Source: Kalaharituber pfeilii (Eukaryota > Ascomycota > Pezizomycetes > Pezizales > Pezizaceae). From it: 64,000 nt of DNA. This document shows positions 43,401 through 52,770 of the stretch, piece after piece (positions within the stretch are counted from its first letter, which is position 1; every line of letters begins with the position of its first letter). Position numbers and translations under genes: made by a program. The notes below the pieces were generated by a model. It saw only the letters and a program-made list of their open reading frames with translations. It made no database searches and was not told where the DNA came from. The DNA is taken from positions 496,001 to 560,000 of the forward strand of contig WHUZ01000028.1 in NCBI GenBank assembly GCA_015179045.1, read 5' to 3'.

Positions 43401-45143
43401 GCATTAGAATCTGGTACTCTACAAGCTACACCTGACGAAGGGAGGCTTGAAGCTCTCAATACCCTGGCAGATGCTCTGTGGAGATCTGGCCATACCATGA
43501 CAAAAGCTTTTCAAGCCCAGGGACCAGTAAAGGAGGCAATTGGTGAACCGACTAGCTACCGGCAAGCCATGCAAAGCCCTGACTGTGTTCAGTGGGAGCA
43601 AGCTATGGGCGAAGAACTTAACTCGCTGCTAGAAAACCAAACATGGGAGCTTGTTGACCAAGCTCAGGTACCTGAGAGCAAGAGTGTGATTGGCTGCAAA
43701 TGGGTGTACAAAGTAAAGCAGAATGCTGATGGCAGCATAAGATATAAACCCCGCCTTGTGATTAAAGGCTATGAGCAGAGAGCAGGAGTTGACTATGAAG
43801 AAACCTTTGCCCCAGTTGCTAAGTTTGCTACTGTTCGAATGCTAATGGCGATTGCTGCAGAACATGACCTTGATATTGATCAAATGGATGTCATTACAGC
43901 ATTTCTTCACCCTGAACTCGATGAGGAAGTGTATATGGAGCTACCCGAAGGCTTCAGCAACAGCTCCAACAGCAACCAAGTCTGCAAGCTCCGAAAAGCC
44001 CTCTACGGCCTCAAACAGGCACCTCGAGCATGGTATGCAGACATCGATGCATATCTAATATCCATTGGCTTCCAGCGCTCAACAGAGGATTCAAATCTCT
44101 ACATCATGTCTGGAATTTTACTGCTGCTCTGGGTTGACGATATCTTGATCTTTTCATTCAATCCTACACTCAAAGATCAAATTAAGAAGCAGCTCGCTAG
44201 CAAATACAACATGAAGGATCTTGGAGCAGTAAAGTTATTCATTGGATTTGAGATTACTCGAGACCGCCCAAATCGCATAATCTGGCTCCACCAAACTAAA
44301 TACATCAGCAGTATTCTTGTATATTTCGGCATGGATCGATGCAAGAGCCTTTCCACTCCTCTCGACTCGAATGTCAGACTACAAACAGATAGTACTGCTA
44401 CTCCTACACCAGCCGAAATACGCCAATACCAGTCACTTGTTGGAAAGCTCATGTATGCAATGCTTGGAACTCGGCCAGATCTAGCTTACACAGTATCTAC
44501 ACTTGGGCAGTTCAGTGCTGCCCCCTCAGCTCAACACTTAGCAGCTGCAAAGCGTGTTCTTCGATATCTTCAACACACCCGACAACATGGCCTACTATTT
44601 CAAGGCTCAAGGTCAAGTTCGAGCTCAGCTACTGAACGGATTATAGGCTATCATCATCCTATAGGGTATAGCGACTCTGACTGGGCCGGTGATATTGACA
44701 CACGCAAATCAACCTCTGGCTATGTTTTTACCCTCGCTGGTGCTGCGATCTCCTGGAAGTCTAGAAAACAGCCTACAGTAGCTCTTTCCACAACCGAAGC
44801 TGAATATATGGCAGCTACAGAGACCTGCAAGGAAGGCATATGGCTACGAAGGCTATTCGATGAAATCAAGAGCAAGTGGGAGACTGGATGCAACAATCAA
44901 CAACATGAAGGGCAACTTATTCGAATAGACAACAATGGGGCTATTGATCTAGCTAAAGACCCTAAGCATCATGATAGGACTAAGCACATTGCAATCCGTC
45001 ACCATTTCATCCGTGAAGCCATTGAATCTGGTGCAATCTCACTCAAGTATGTCAAAACCAATGAGAACCTAGCGGATATTTGCACAAAAGCATCAGCACG
45101 CACGAAACATGAATACTTCATGGAAGGAATGGGAGTTAAGTAA
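40496..45143 (+). pseudogene. Copia 2 Gag-Pol polyprotein, one frameshift
   Basis: From ATG 40496 (MSGSTSTTADVFRHKHG) the Gag frame runs to about 40990, where one extra A in a run of five shifts the frame. The next frame continues without a stop to 45143 (about 1380 residues). Order: Gag, an RG-rich stretch (GGGRDRGRGYRSG), CCHC knuckle CWYCTKEGHKAEDC (near 41320), protease WYIDSGASDHM (near 41525), a VPATT repeat, the integrase zinc motif (LELWHYCLGHLNT), core (HSDSAGPFPV, RFRCDNGKGEY, HQNGVSERK), RT (DVITAFLHPELDEEVYM, LYGLKQAPRAWY, LWVDDILIF) and RNase H ending TNENLADICTKA. Catalytic residues appear intact. The single shift could be a young mutation, a sequencing error or a site of programmed shifting. 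Confidence 0.9.
41880..42110 (+). repeat. 15-bp coding minisatellite in Copia 2 Pol
   Basis: Thirteen perfect copies of GTGCCTGCCACCACC, encoding VPATT, then one variant stretch (VPAAAAT) and a final copy. It lies between protease and integrase and keeps the frame. Confidence 0.95.
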
Positions 45144-45282
45144 TTTAGGTAACTTGGGGTAGTACTCTTTCTCTCACGTAAGCTTTTTTCCCATAGGGTT
45201 TTTGCTACGGAGGTATGCATAAGGCATCGAGAGTTTTAAGGAGGCTACAGGATCAGAACAGGAACACGCAGTTGAGTGGGAG

Positions 45283-45653
45283 TGTTAGAAACCATGAGCC
45301 GAACACACGCGAAACAGTCCGAGCGAAACAGTCCGAGCGAAACAGTCCGAGTGTGTAAAACATCCGAACATCCGCGATGGCCTAAGCACTCCGAACATCC
45401 GCGATGGCCTAAGCACTCCGAACATCCGCAATGGCCTAAGCACTCCGAACATCCGCGATGGCCCAAACACTCCGGACTGAGTATTCCATATTAGGCAGTC
45501 CAAATTCTTAGCTGTTCTGTTCACTGGTTTTGTATGCAACTTCGTGTTATAGAGTTTTTGTATATATATGGGCTCTGGAAGCCCCGTTCTTGATTGATCA
45601 TTAGAATCGAATACACACATCTCTGAGCCTATTCCTATGTACTCCTTTTCACA
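45283..45653 (+). repeat. Copia 2 right LTR
   Basis: 371 bp, same arrays as the left LTR. Confidence 0.92.
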
Positions 45654-45658
45654 GCACT

Positions 45659-46470
45659 ATATACATCAGTATCGCTCTCACTCTCATCCTCCTGATTCAT
45701 ACAGTTCCCTAAGGAGTATGGGCGTATCAATAGTGTAAGTAATATGTGCACTGATGAACACTATAGAGAGCAGGGAATCAGGTCCATAAATAGTTAGAAA
45801 TTTCGAAAAAATCTTTAAGATATCTCATTCACTTATGGCATTGTTAGTATAGTGACAAATACTTGTTCATAGTTAAATGGTGATAGTACTAGGTCCAGCG
45901 ATAGCATGCTTTCTAGCAAGTGGTGCTGGCAAGCGAACGTTAACAGAAAATCTTTCAAACATCGTACGGATAGCAGGGTTAGCAGCAGATTCTATTACCA
46001 CTAACAACCAAATTTTCACAGAATTCACAATCGATAGCGAATGAAAGCCCTATGTCTCCACTATCCACTGCTATAATTACTGCTTAATTTCATTAGAATT
46101 CATAGAACTACTGACCATTAAACCTAAGTGGGTTAAAAATGCAGCAGAAGTTTTACCTTGATATGTATTACAGATTTGTAATAGTAGATATAGCTGAATC
46201 TATTGCAAGGTAGCCTACCATGAAACTACGTTATTCTAGCTTTCCAATACTAGAGAAATGACATCAATTAGATACATTTGAACTTTTTGAGTTTTTTTGT
46301 ATCGCAGGATATGAGGTTGATACTTGTATAAACTGAATGCTTGGCTTCGCAAGGTTATATTCAATCCCCTGTATGGTAATACAACCACCGACAATGAGAG
46401 GCTTGGCATCAATGCAATCCCTGTTACCTCAAATATCACAATAGCGGAGGATTGTGGATATCTCTTCTCT
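45659..46470. other. Duplicated distal flank of the gene family, then empty sequence
   Basis: 45659-45960 matches 33297-33700 (TATATACATCAGTATC, CTATAGAGAG, GGTGATAGT...AGGTCCAG), so Copia 2 landed in a second copy of that flank. From about 45960 no similarity or ORF is recognised. Confidence 0.5.
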
Positions 46471-46473
46471 GTC

Positions 46474-46519
46474 CAGTGTTCCCAACCGGCCAGGCCGCGC
46501 CGGCCCGTTGGGAACACTG
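46474..46519. mobile_element. 46-bp hAT-like MITE
   Basis: CAGTGTTCCCAACCGGCC in inverted orientation at both ends with about 8 bp between. 8-bp duplication TCTCTGTC at 46466-46473 and 46520-46527. Confidence 0.85.
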
Positions 46520-46841
46520 TCTCTGTCTATACTCTAAAATTTCGCATAGAGTAAGACAAAATGCTTAGAGTATATACCTGATATACAGTATTTTCTCGCA
46601 TTTGTCAATAAAATATTAATATACTTACAACTACAAACCCTATTATTGCTCTATAGGAATCTATAAACGCAGAAAAGAAATTCAGTATATGGTATATTAT
46701 ACTCTAGCAAACATCATTATAGTAGTTTCCTGCCATTGGTTAGTAGTCTTCTAGAAGGTAGGAGAATGGGGGTCAAGTTCTAGAAGGTAGCAGAGCGGGG
46801 GTCAATGGCGTGGTGAGGCCATGTACGTAGGAATTTTTTCT

Positions 46842-47070
46842 TAGCCTGTCTCCGGGATATGAGGGCTTGCCCAGGCTAGTATCTCTGGAGGGGGGAGTGG
46901 GGGCACGGGGGGGAGTCCTCCGCAGGTGGGGAGTCTGGCGGAGGGTTCGTCTTCGTCTTCTTCCCTTTTGGCATTCCTATTGGTGGGCGCCTGGTGCTTG
47001 GGACCTCCTATTGGCTCTTGGCACCAGGTTGATGTATTGGCACCGGAGCCGGGAGCTGACAAAGGTTTCC
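46842..47070 (-). mobile_element. Composite of a type 2 tail head and an inverted ORF1 5' piece
   Basis: On plus, TAGCCTGTCTCCGGG...GCCCAGG (46842-46875) begins a type 2 tail but stops before the main hairpin. From 46876 the sequence is the reverse complement of an ORF1 start (ATG at 46974, MPKGKKTKTNPPPDSPPAE) and its leader. The leader matches that of the copy at 49061. Probably a rearranged insertion. Confidence 0.55.
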
Positions 47071-47388
47071 AGTTGCCTTGCCTGTGCACCAGCTTGGATC
47101 TATGCAACGTACGTGTAATCAAAACGGAATACTGCTTTTGAAAGCAACGCTATTTACACAACACGATGCTGAAATAATTCAATTCATGACCTAAGGATAG
47201 ATGCTAAAGAAAGATTTATGCCTTCATCAGCTCCATAAGGCGTCAAGGTCCCTTCCATGAGTCGCAAGTGAGTCCAGCTACAAACGAATAACCTACAAAA
47301 AAAAAAGAGTTCTGATCAAGATAGACAAAGGGAAACAAAAACTCCACTGCTCGCCCTAGACCCATTAATGGCCTTCGCATCAACACTG

Positions 47389-48087
47389 CTACTCAAACGG
47401 CCTATGCTCAGGCTTCTGACCCCTCAACATCTTAGCCATCAGTGCCGTCAAATCCGAACAAAAGTTTTGCAATTTCGGGTTCTCCGCGATCCAAGCAAGG
47501 ATCAAATGTAATTCGTGATCCGACAGCGCTTCAGAGCTTCTGCCGTCCCAGCAGGCAATGACTGTTGAGCATGCGATAGCGTACAGAAATCCAGCGCCTA
47601 CCTTGTCAGCTATCATTGACCATAGCTCTCCACACCGTGCAGCCTCACGAATAGCATCCCTTTTCCGAATCTCCTGGGGGTAATATGCCATCCAGGCCCG
47701 GACACCAGCTGCGCCCTTTACACCTTGTTGTTGCCAGTATTGGTAGATAGCGTAGTCAGCTAAAATGCCGAACAGAGTACAATCGTGCGTAGATTCTATC
47801 TCCGGCCATGGGTCATTCACCTCTTCAACTGGGATCCTGGGGAGGTGAGCAGGAGGATTAGCGCAAATTATCGCATGGGTAGGTTTCGAGATGAATTTTA
47901 GAACTCCGAGCCATTGGTCTTGCCAGTGGAGACGGAAATTTGCGCCAAAGGTGGCAGCAAGCATGTGATTGATCTTGAAAAAGTCATAATCCACGCCTGG
48001 AATAAGGCTAGCTTTAACAAACTCCTCTGTCATCAGTATGTCTTTGAGATCCATGTCGTTTGGGAACAGTTGGGCTAGAGTGTACAT
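47389..48087 (-). CDS. Hypothetical protein, candidate host gene
   Basis: 232 residues, single exon, starting MYTLAQLFPNDMDLKDILM. It has no transposon motif, signal peptide or membrane segment. Composition is that of a folded soluble protein: Trp-rich (LHWQDQWLGVLKF, YQYWQQQG, RAWMAYYP), with a helical C-terminal half and a middle segment ESTHDCTLFGILADYAIYQY. I do not recognise the family. The reading frame is clean amid heavily mutated neighbours, which favours a real gene. Three 19-bp repeats lie about 125 bp upstream of the start. Confidence 0.6.
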   Translation of the reverse strand: MYTLAQLFPNDMDLKDILMTEEFVKASLIPGVDYDFFKINHMLAATFGANFRLHWQDQWLGVLKFISKPTHAIICANPPAHLPRIPVEEVNDPWPEIESTHDCTLFGILADYAIYQYWQQQGVKGAAGVRAWMAYYPQEIRKRDAIREAARCGELWSMIADKVGAGFLYAIACSTVIACWDGRSSEALSDHELHLILAWIAENPKLQNFCSDLTALMAKMLRGQKPEHRPFE

Positions 48088-48210
48088 ATTTATTTACTTT
48101 GACCGGATTGATTATAATGCTTGGGATGGATCTTTAGCTTGCTGGTATTTGAGGTAGAAAAGCGACGTCGCGCGAGTTTTATAATTCGCACCAATCTGCG
48201 TTAGCGACCA

Positions 48211-48262
48211 GACGTTGGCCATTAAAAGTGACGTTGGCCATTAAAAGTGACGTTGGCCATTA
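48211..48262. repeat. 19-bp tandem repeat upstream of the host gene
   Basis: GACGTTGGCCATTAAAAGT is repeated 2.7 times. TTGGCCA is a palindromic core that could bind a regulator. The distance to the ATG at 48087 is about 125-175 bp. Confidence 0.7.
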
Positions 48263-48768
48263 TACTACACCACGGGGGAAGAGGGCCAGCAAAAGGCCAA
48301 CTGGGGCATTACGCAGCTAACTTCGTATTCTACTCCTGTTTCAGTACCAGTAATCGAAGTTCCTAGGGGATGGCCATGTTATCAACACTTCGGCTAGCTC
48401 AATTGCAACCCAAAATCTGCATCTCTCCTAGATCTCGTCTCCCGCTGCCGGCGCTGGTAGAAATGGGACTGCCAGTGTTGCGGCTATAAGAGCGGGAAGG
48501 TATGCGAGGGCTGCTTTGTCACGGTGAAGGCTAAATCATGAAGAGAAGATATAGAGATACCATTGAGTCTATTGATCTAAGGGTTGCGAGAATAGCAGGG
48601 GTATATACATGAGAACGTGAAGCATAACATAACTTGGGAACCATAACTGAATAGGGAATAGGGAAGTATATTATATCAGAATGGTGAGAAAATCACGGGG
48701 TATGTGGCTTGCAAAGAAAAATTGCTATGGTGCAAACAGGACGCAAATAGGATATAGTGGCTTAATTC
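48263..48768. other. Stretch without recognisable gene
   Basis: No supported ORF or repeat. Confidence 0.35.
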
Positions 48769-48780
48769 ATATGCTGTCTA

Positions 48781-48842
48781 TTTTTTTTTTTTTTTTTTTT
48801 AATCACATAACCCCGCTTGTAGCACTTGGCCATGGCAGGGTA
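48781..48842 (-). mobile_element. Type 2 micro-retroinsertion (62 bp)
   Basis: Duplication TATGCTGTCTA (48770-48780, 48843-48853). The minus-strand body starts at the base of the stem, TACCCTGCCATGGCC, and ends with GTTATGTGATT and poly(A). Confidence 0.87.
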
Positions 48843-48956
48843 TATGCTGTCTAGTAACGAGACTAAATGCATATGAGTAGAACAAAGATAAAATGAAAGA
48901 AATAATAGCAACAGGTGGCAATGGATATCATATTCTGATACTCCCTGAATGGCCTG

Positions 48957-49680
48957 GACCGGCCTGATTGACCTGGACCCCGCTCCAGTGCCAATACATC
49001 AACCCGGCGCCAAGAGCCAATAGGAGGTCCCAAGCACCAGCCGCCCACCAATATGTAGGAATGCCAAAAGGGAAGAAGAAGACGAAGACGAACCCTCCGC
49101 CAGACTCCCCACCTGCGGAGGCGTGCCCCCACACCCCCTCTGGAGATACTAGACTGGGATATTGTGGCGGGCGGAAATGAAGGAACGGTTGAGCTTCGGA
49201 TGGGCCATGGTACTGGCATCGTTGTGGAAGCACTATTCAAAGAAAGGTGCTCCAACACCAGGATCAACCCTGGCGGTCAGATGGGAAGATGGCTCCGTGC
49301 TAGCCCACGGAAGCGGGCTGGAACGGCCCCTCCCAGGCTGGCTTGCCGCTCCCTCCCCCTCCCCCTCCCCCTCCCCCCCCATCCGACACACTTGTGCTCA
49401 GCCCCATCAGCAACATAGACACGGCACCGGTGCAGCCCACCACAGATAAGCTAGGCTTCAGCACCATCACCACCAAGGACTCGGAAGAGCCATCCACGGA
49501 GCAGACCCCCGGAACCATGCCGACGTCCACCCCGGGGCCCAGACCCAAGAAGCGCAAAGGAAAGACGGCGTCAGCCTAAGACTCGTATGCCTTCAAGCGC
49601 CGGCTGAGCGACAAGGAGGCGGAGAAAATTGCGATGTCCAGCACCTCGGACCCCCCCATCCACCCCCCAAAGTATTTGGT
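48957..49680 (+). pseudogene. ORF1 5' portion (first subfamily)
   Basis: Start MPKGKKKTKTNPPPDSPPAE at 49061, then frame changes: ERLSFGWAMVLASLWKHY, a Pro run, TLVLSPISNIDTAP and KLGFSTITTKDSEEP (the SPI...IDT motif), KKRKGKTASA and RRLSDKEAEKIAMSST. It ends abruptly near 49675 before the RRM-like region. Several frameshifts. Confidence 0.65.
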
Positions 49681-49778
49681 TTGGTACTAATATAAGTTTA
49701 ATAGAAGAAGTAGTAATTGAAAATATTTGGCAAAAGTAGTAGTTTGAGAGTAATAGAAGTAAGCAAGCTCAATAGAGG

Positions 49779-49922
49779 CGCCACCCGCAACATGGAAGGA
49801 TCCGCGGGCAATACATGTAGTTAGGTAGTTAGGTTTGGTGAAGATTTCTTCTTTAAATAAGACCCTCGCCATAGCCCGTTGGGCGGCAAGCGAGTATTGA
49901 TATAAAAAAAAAAAAAAAAAAG
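49779..49922 (+). mobile_element. 5'-truncated non-LTR insertion, type 1 tail
   Basis: GCTCAATAGAGG at 49767-49778 and 49923-49934. About 85 nt UTR, hairpin (CTCGCCATAGCCCG, near 49865), poly(A). Confidence 0.85.
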
Positions 49923-50069
49923 GCTCAATAGAGGTAGAGCAGGCCTGAATATAAGTAAAAACCATTCTTATGATTAAAATATATATACTAACGATTTATT
50001 TTTAGTACTCATAAGACCCTATATTATAATTTAAGTATAGGAAATAGTATGCTACATTCTATACTAGAT

Positions 50070-50922
50070 CAGTGTTCCCAACGGGCCGGCCAGGCCAGGC
50101 CAAGGGTATGGCCTGGCCGGCCTGGGCCATAGAAATCTAGGCCGGCCGTGAGGTCCGCCCGCGCCGGTCCAGGCGGCCTGAATGTTTCAGGCCGGTCCAG
50201 GCCATTCAGGCCATTCAGGCCGGTCCAGGCCATTGAGGCCATTCAGGCTACAGTGTGAGTTAAGTTATACAGTAGCTATATACAGAACGTACTTCTAAAT
50301 TCTACTCTAATGTTTAGGATTTTGCTTGCTGATTTTACACCGCCAGTATCGCTTTCCATTAGCCATGCATAGCTTCACCATACTGTCAAATCCAACTTTG
50401 TCGCACCAGATTTTTGTAACCCAAATTCCAGAAGACTCGATATCGGCATCAGATGGGACTGCAGGGAATCGTCGATGCAAGATCAAAACTTGAACTGCAC
50501 TATGGAGAGTGAAGAATAGTAGAATACTAAAGGAATCATCATCGCCAGTACCGGTGGTTGGAATGTCTGTCTCCCTGCAATACTAATAAGAAATTAGTAT
50601 ATAGTCAAGCGATACAAAAAAAAATTACTTACCTGAATACCTGCGAAAAGCGCTGCTCAATAAAAAAAAGTCTAGATAGTTATCCGAAAATATTGAAAGG
50701 TTCATATTAAATCCGTGCCCAAGTAACCTGAGGGTGGCCCCTGAAATAGCCTCATAACCAGCCCTCCTGCCCCTGAAATTGCTTAAACGGCCTGAATGGC
50801 CTGGACCGGCCTGGACCAGCCTGGGCGGCCTGGACGGCCTGGGCAGTCTGGACGGTCTGAAACCGCCCAGGCCGGCCTGGACCGGCCTGGGCTGTTTCAG
50901 GCCTGGCCGGTTGGGAACACTG
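50070..50922. mobile_element. hAT-like element with a BED-finger-like exon remnant
   Basis: The ends CAGTGTTCCCAA(C) are inverted, as in the small MITEs, and are followed by long GGCCGGCC/CAGGCC-rich arrays. No matching 8-bp duplication was found. On the minus strand (about 50330-50470) KIWCDKVGFDSMVKL and CMANGKRYWRCKI resemble the Cys-containing N-terminus of hAT transposases (BED-type finger). No catalytic domain. Confidence 0.55.
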
Positions 50923-51036
50923 CGTACGACCTCTTCCCCTTGTCATCGTCCCGCTTTGTTTCTGCCGCGTGCGGATTCGCCCCATTGTCATTCACGTGTC
51001 TTATGTTTGTCGTCTTCTCGGTGTAACGGCAGTCGT

Positions 51037-51101
51037 TTTTTTTTGTTTTTTTTTTTTTTATTTCACGTGACCCCGCTTGTAGCTGTTCGCCATGGCAGGG
51101 C
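51037..51101 (-). mobile_element. Type 2 micro-retroinsertion (65 bp)
   Basis: Perfect 13-bp duplication TAACGGCAGTCGT (51024-51036, 51102-51114). The body begins GCCCTGCCATGGCG on the minus strand. Confidence 0.9.
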
Positions 51102-51437
51102 TAACGGCAGTCGTGGTCTAGTGCCCGTGGATGACGGCAATCTACGGAGCGCAGGCAGGCAGTTTGCGGCAGGCGACGGTTCAGCAGTTTGCGGCGGTAA
51201 GGCGGTTCAACGGTTCACAGCGGTACAGCAGTTCAGCGGATCGGCACAGCAGGTAACCACTCTACTTAGTAGAAACTAAATACAAGAGGTTGCGTAAAGA
51301 GAAAAGGAAAGGAGAACACACAGCCATGAACACCACTTATATACACTTTTGAGACTGCAATACGCACTCAGGTCGCATCCTTTTTACCCGTATATATTGT
51401 ACCGACATCCCGAAATGCTTGTCAGAGGTCACCTTTT

Positions 51438-51718
51438 TTTTTTTTTTTTTTTTTTTTCATTAATCGCATGCCGCCCTAGGGGCTATGGCGGAGGTCAAAT
51501 TGGGAAGGTCAGATTGGGGGGAAGATGGTTGCGGACGGAGGCGTACGAGCCAGACAGAGGAAGGAAATAAGGCAGGCTCGGCTCACCTCCCCCACATGTA
51601 ATAGGTCCTTTTTTCTTTTTGTTTAGTTATAACACATTCCTTGAATATATAAACCTCACCATAGCCCATAGGGCGGCATGCGAGTTATGAAATAAAAAAA
51701 AAAAAAAAAAATATGGCG
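51438..51718 (-). mobile_element. Type 1 micro-retroinsertion, itself split by an ORF1 fragment
   Basis: Outer duplication GAGGTCACCTTTT (51425-51437, 51719-51731). The bare hairpin reads outward from CGCCATAGCCCC on minus. The inner insertion 51498-51711 lies at its 5' edge. Confidence 0.8.
51498..51711 (+). mobile_element. 5'-truncated ORF1-only element, type 1 tail
   Basis: Duplication TATGGCGGAGGTCA (51484-51497, 51712-51725). It encodes only the last 20 or so residues (VRLGGRWLRTEAYEPDRGRK, stop), UTR, hairpin and poly(A). Confidence 0.85.
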
Positions 51719-51731
51719 GAGGTCACCTTTT

Positions 51732-52120
51732 AGCGTGAGACTATTTACCCGGCTCGCTATACAATATCCCGTTACACTCGGCTGGCCTCTCATTGTCTCG
51801 TTCAGGGAGTTCCATCCTGTTCGGCGTCTTGTCCTTGGTATTCCCTGGGACCATCCAGCGTCCGCCTCGTCCTCGTGCAAGAAAAGAGTAAAAAAAAATC
51901 CTTAAAACGTATAATAAAATAGGGATATTATATATATCTTCAAAAGTTATAAGGACTAGTATTTGTATATGGCCTAAAAGATAAAAGCATAGGAGGTGTA
52001 AGTAATTTAATCTATTGTATATACCCATATACTGAGCATATCAACTATATACTATAATATATCTCATATAATATGGATAGCAGTATACCTTGCACCTGTT
52101 GAGCACATGTGTGGTAGATT
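51732..52120. other. Stretch without recognisable gene
   Basis: AT-rich, no supported feature. Confidence 0.3.
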
Positions 52121-52124
52121 TCTC

Positions 52125-52720
52125 CTCTTCTCTGCACCGTTGGCATTCTGGGCTATCTGCTTAGCCAATCATGTGTTTCCACTTTCTCAGCCCCTTGCCT
52201 CCCAGTATGCCTGCCAGTGTTGATACTCTTCGCCCTAGCCGTGTTAGTGGTCTGTAGCTGAGTTCCAGTCAGTTCCTCTTCACGTCTCTCCAGGTTCTTG
52301 ATAGTTGTCGTATCCCTGCTTCGGTAATAATTTCGTCCTGATACTGGAGGTGTGTGCCTATCCTTGCAGCTCTGTCTACTTCTGTGTTCCCCTTGGCCCC
52401 TTTGTGGCTTTTCACCCATATTATTGCCATGTCGAGGTCGCCTTTCCAGGTGCTCGCCTCCCATTTCTCCCTTACCAATTATGTGATGCCTTCGTATGTA
52501 GGGCCTCCCCGTGCTATCTTCTGAAGCTTGGTGATAGCCACCTTGGAGTCTGTGACTATTAGAAGCTCTCCCTCCTGGTGATCCAATACTTCGCCCATAG
52601 CTATGAGCTCTGCATCGTTGACCATGCTTTCTATGCCTAGGTATAGTGATATTGAGTGGCTGTATCTATATGTGCTGGATCCAGTGAGGTTGTTGATTCA
52701 GCTCCCGTTGTGGTGGTAAC
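52125..52720 (-). pseudogene. LINE RNase H fragment
   Basis: The minus strand reads STYRYSHSISLYLG, MVNDAELIAMGEVL, GELLIVTDSKVAITKL, AIIWVKSHKGAKGNTEVDRA and AGIRQLSRTWRDV with a few frame breaks; this is the catalytic RNase H pattern (Glu, Asp, and the final Asp). The zinc-knuckle end near 52150 is degraded. No tail. Confidence 0.75.
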
Positions 52721-52770
52721 CACGGTACCGATGGAAAGAATAAGGCCATACGCGGGCCGGAGCGGTACTC

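Larger units (their letters stand above)
39920..45653 (+). mobile_element. Ty1/Copia retrotransposon 2, nearly intact
   Basis: LTRs 39920-40290 and 45283-45653 (371 bp) start TGTTAGAAACC and end CTTTTCACA, with one difference seen (CCTCTGTACT / CCTATGTACT). Duplication GCACT at 39915-39919 and 45654-45658. A GAGTGGGAG purine tract precedes the right LTR. One frameshift in the coding region. Confidence 0.95.

Noticed and set aside
49300..49449. Plus/minus Pro- and Gly-rich ORFs near 49300-49560
   Set aside because: Frame shadows of the Pro-rich region of a broken ORF1 copy.
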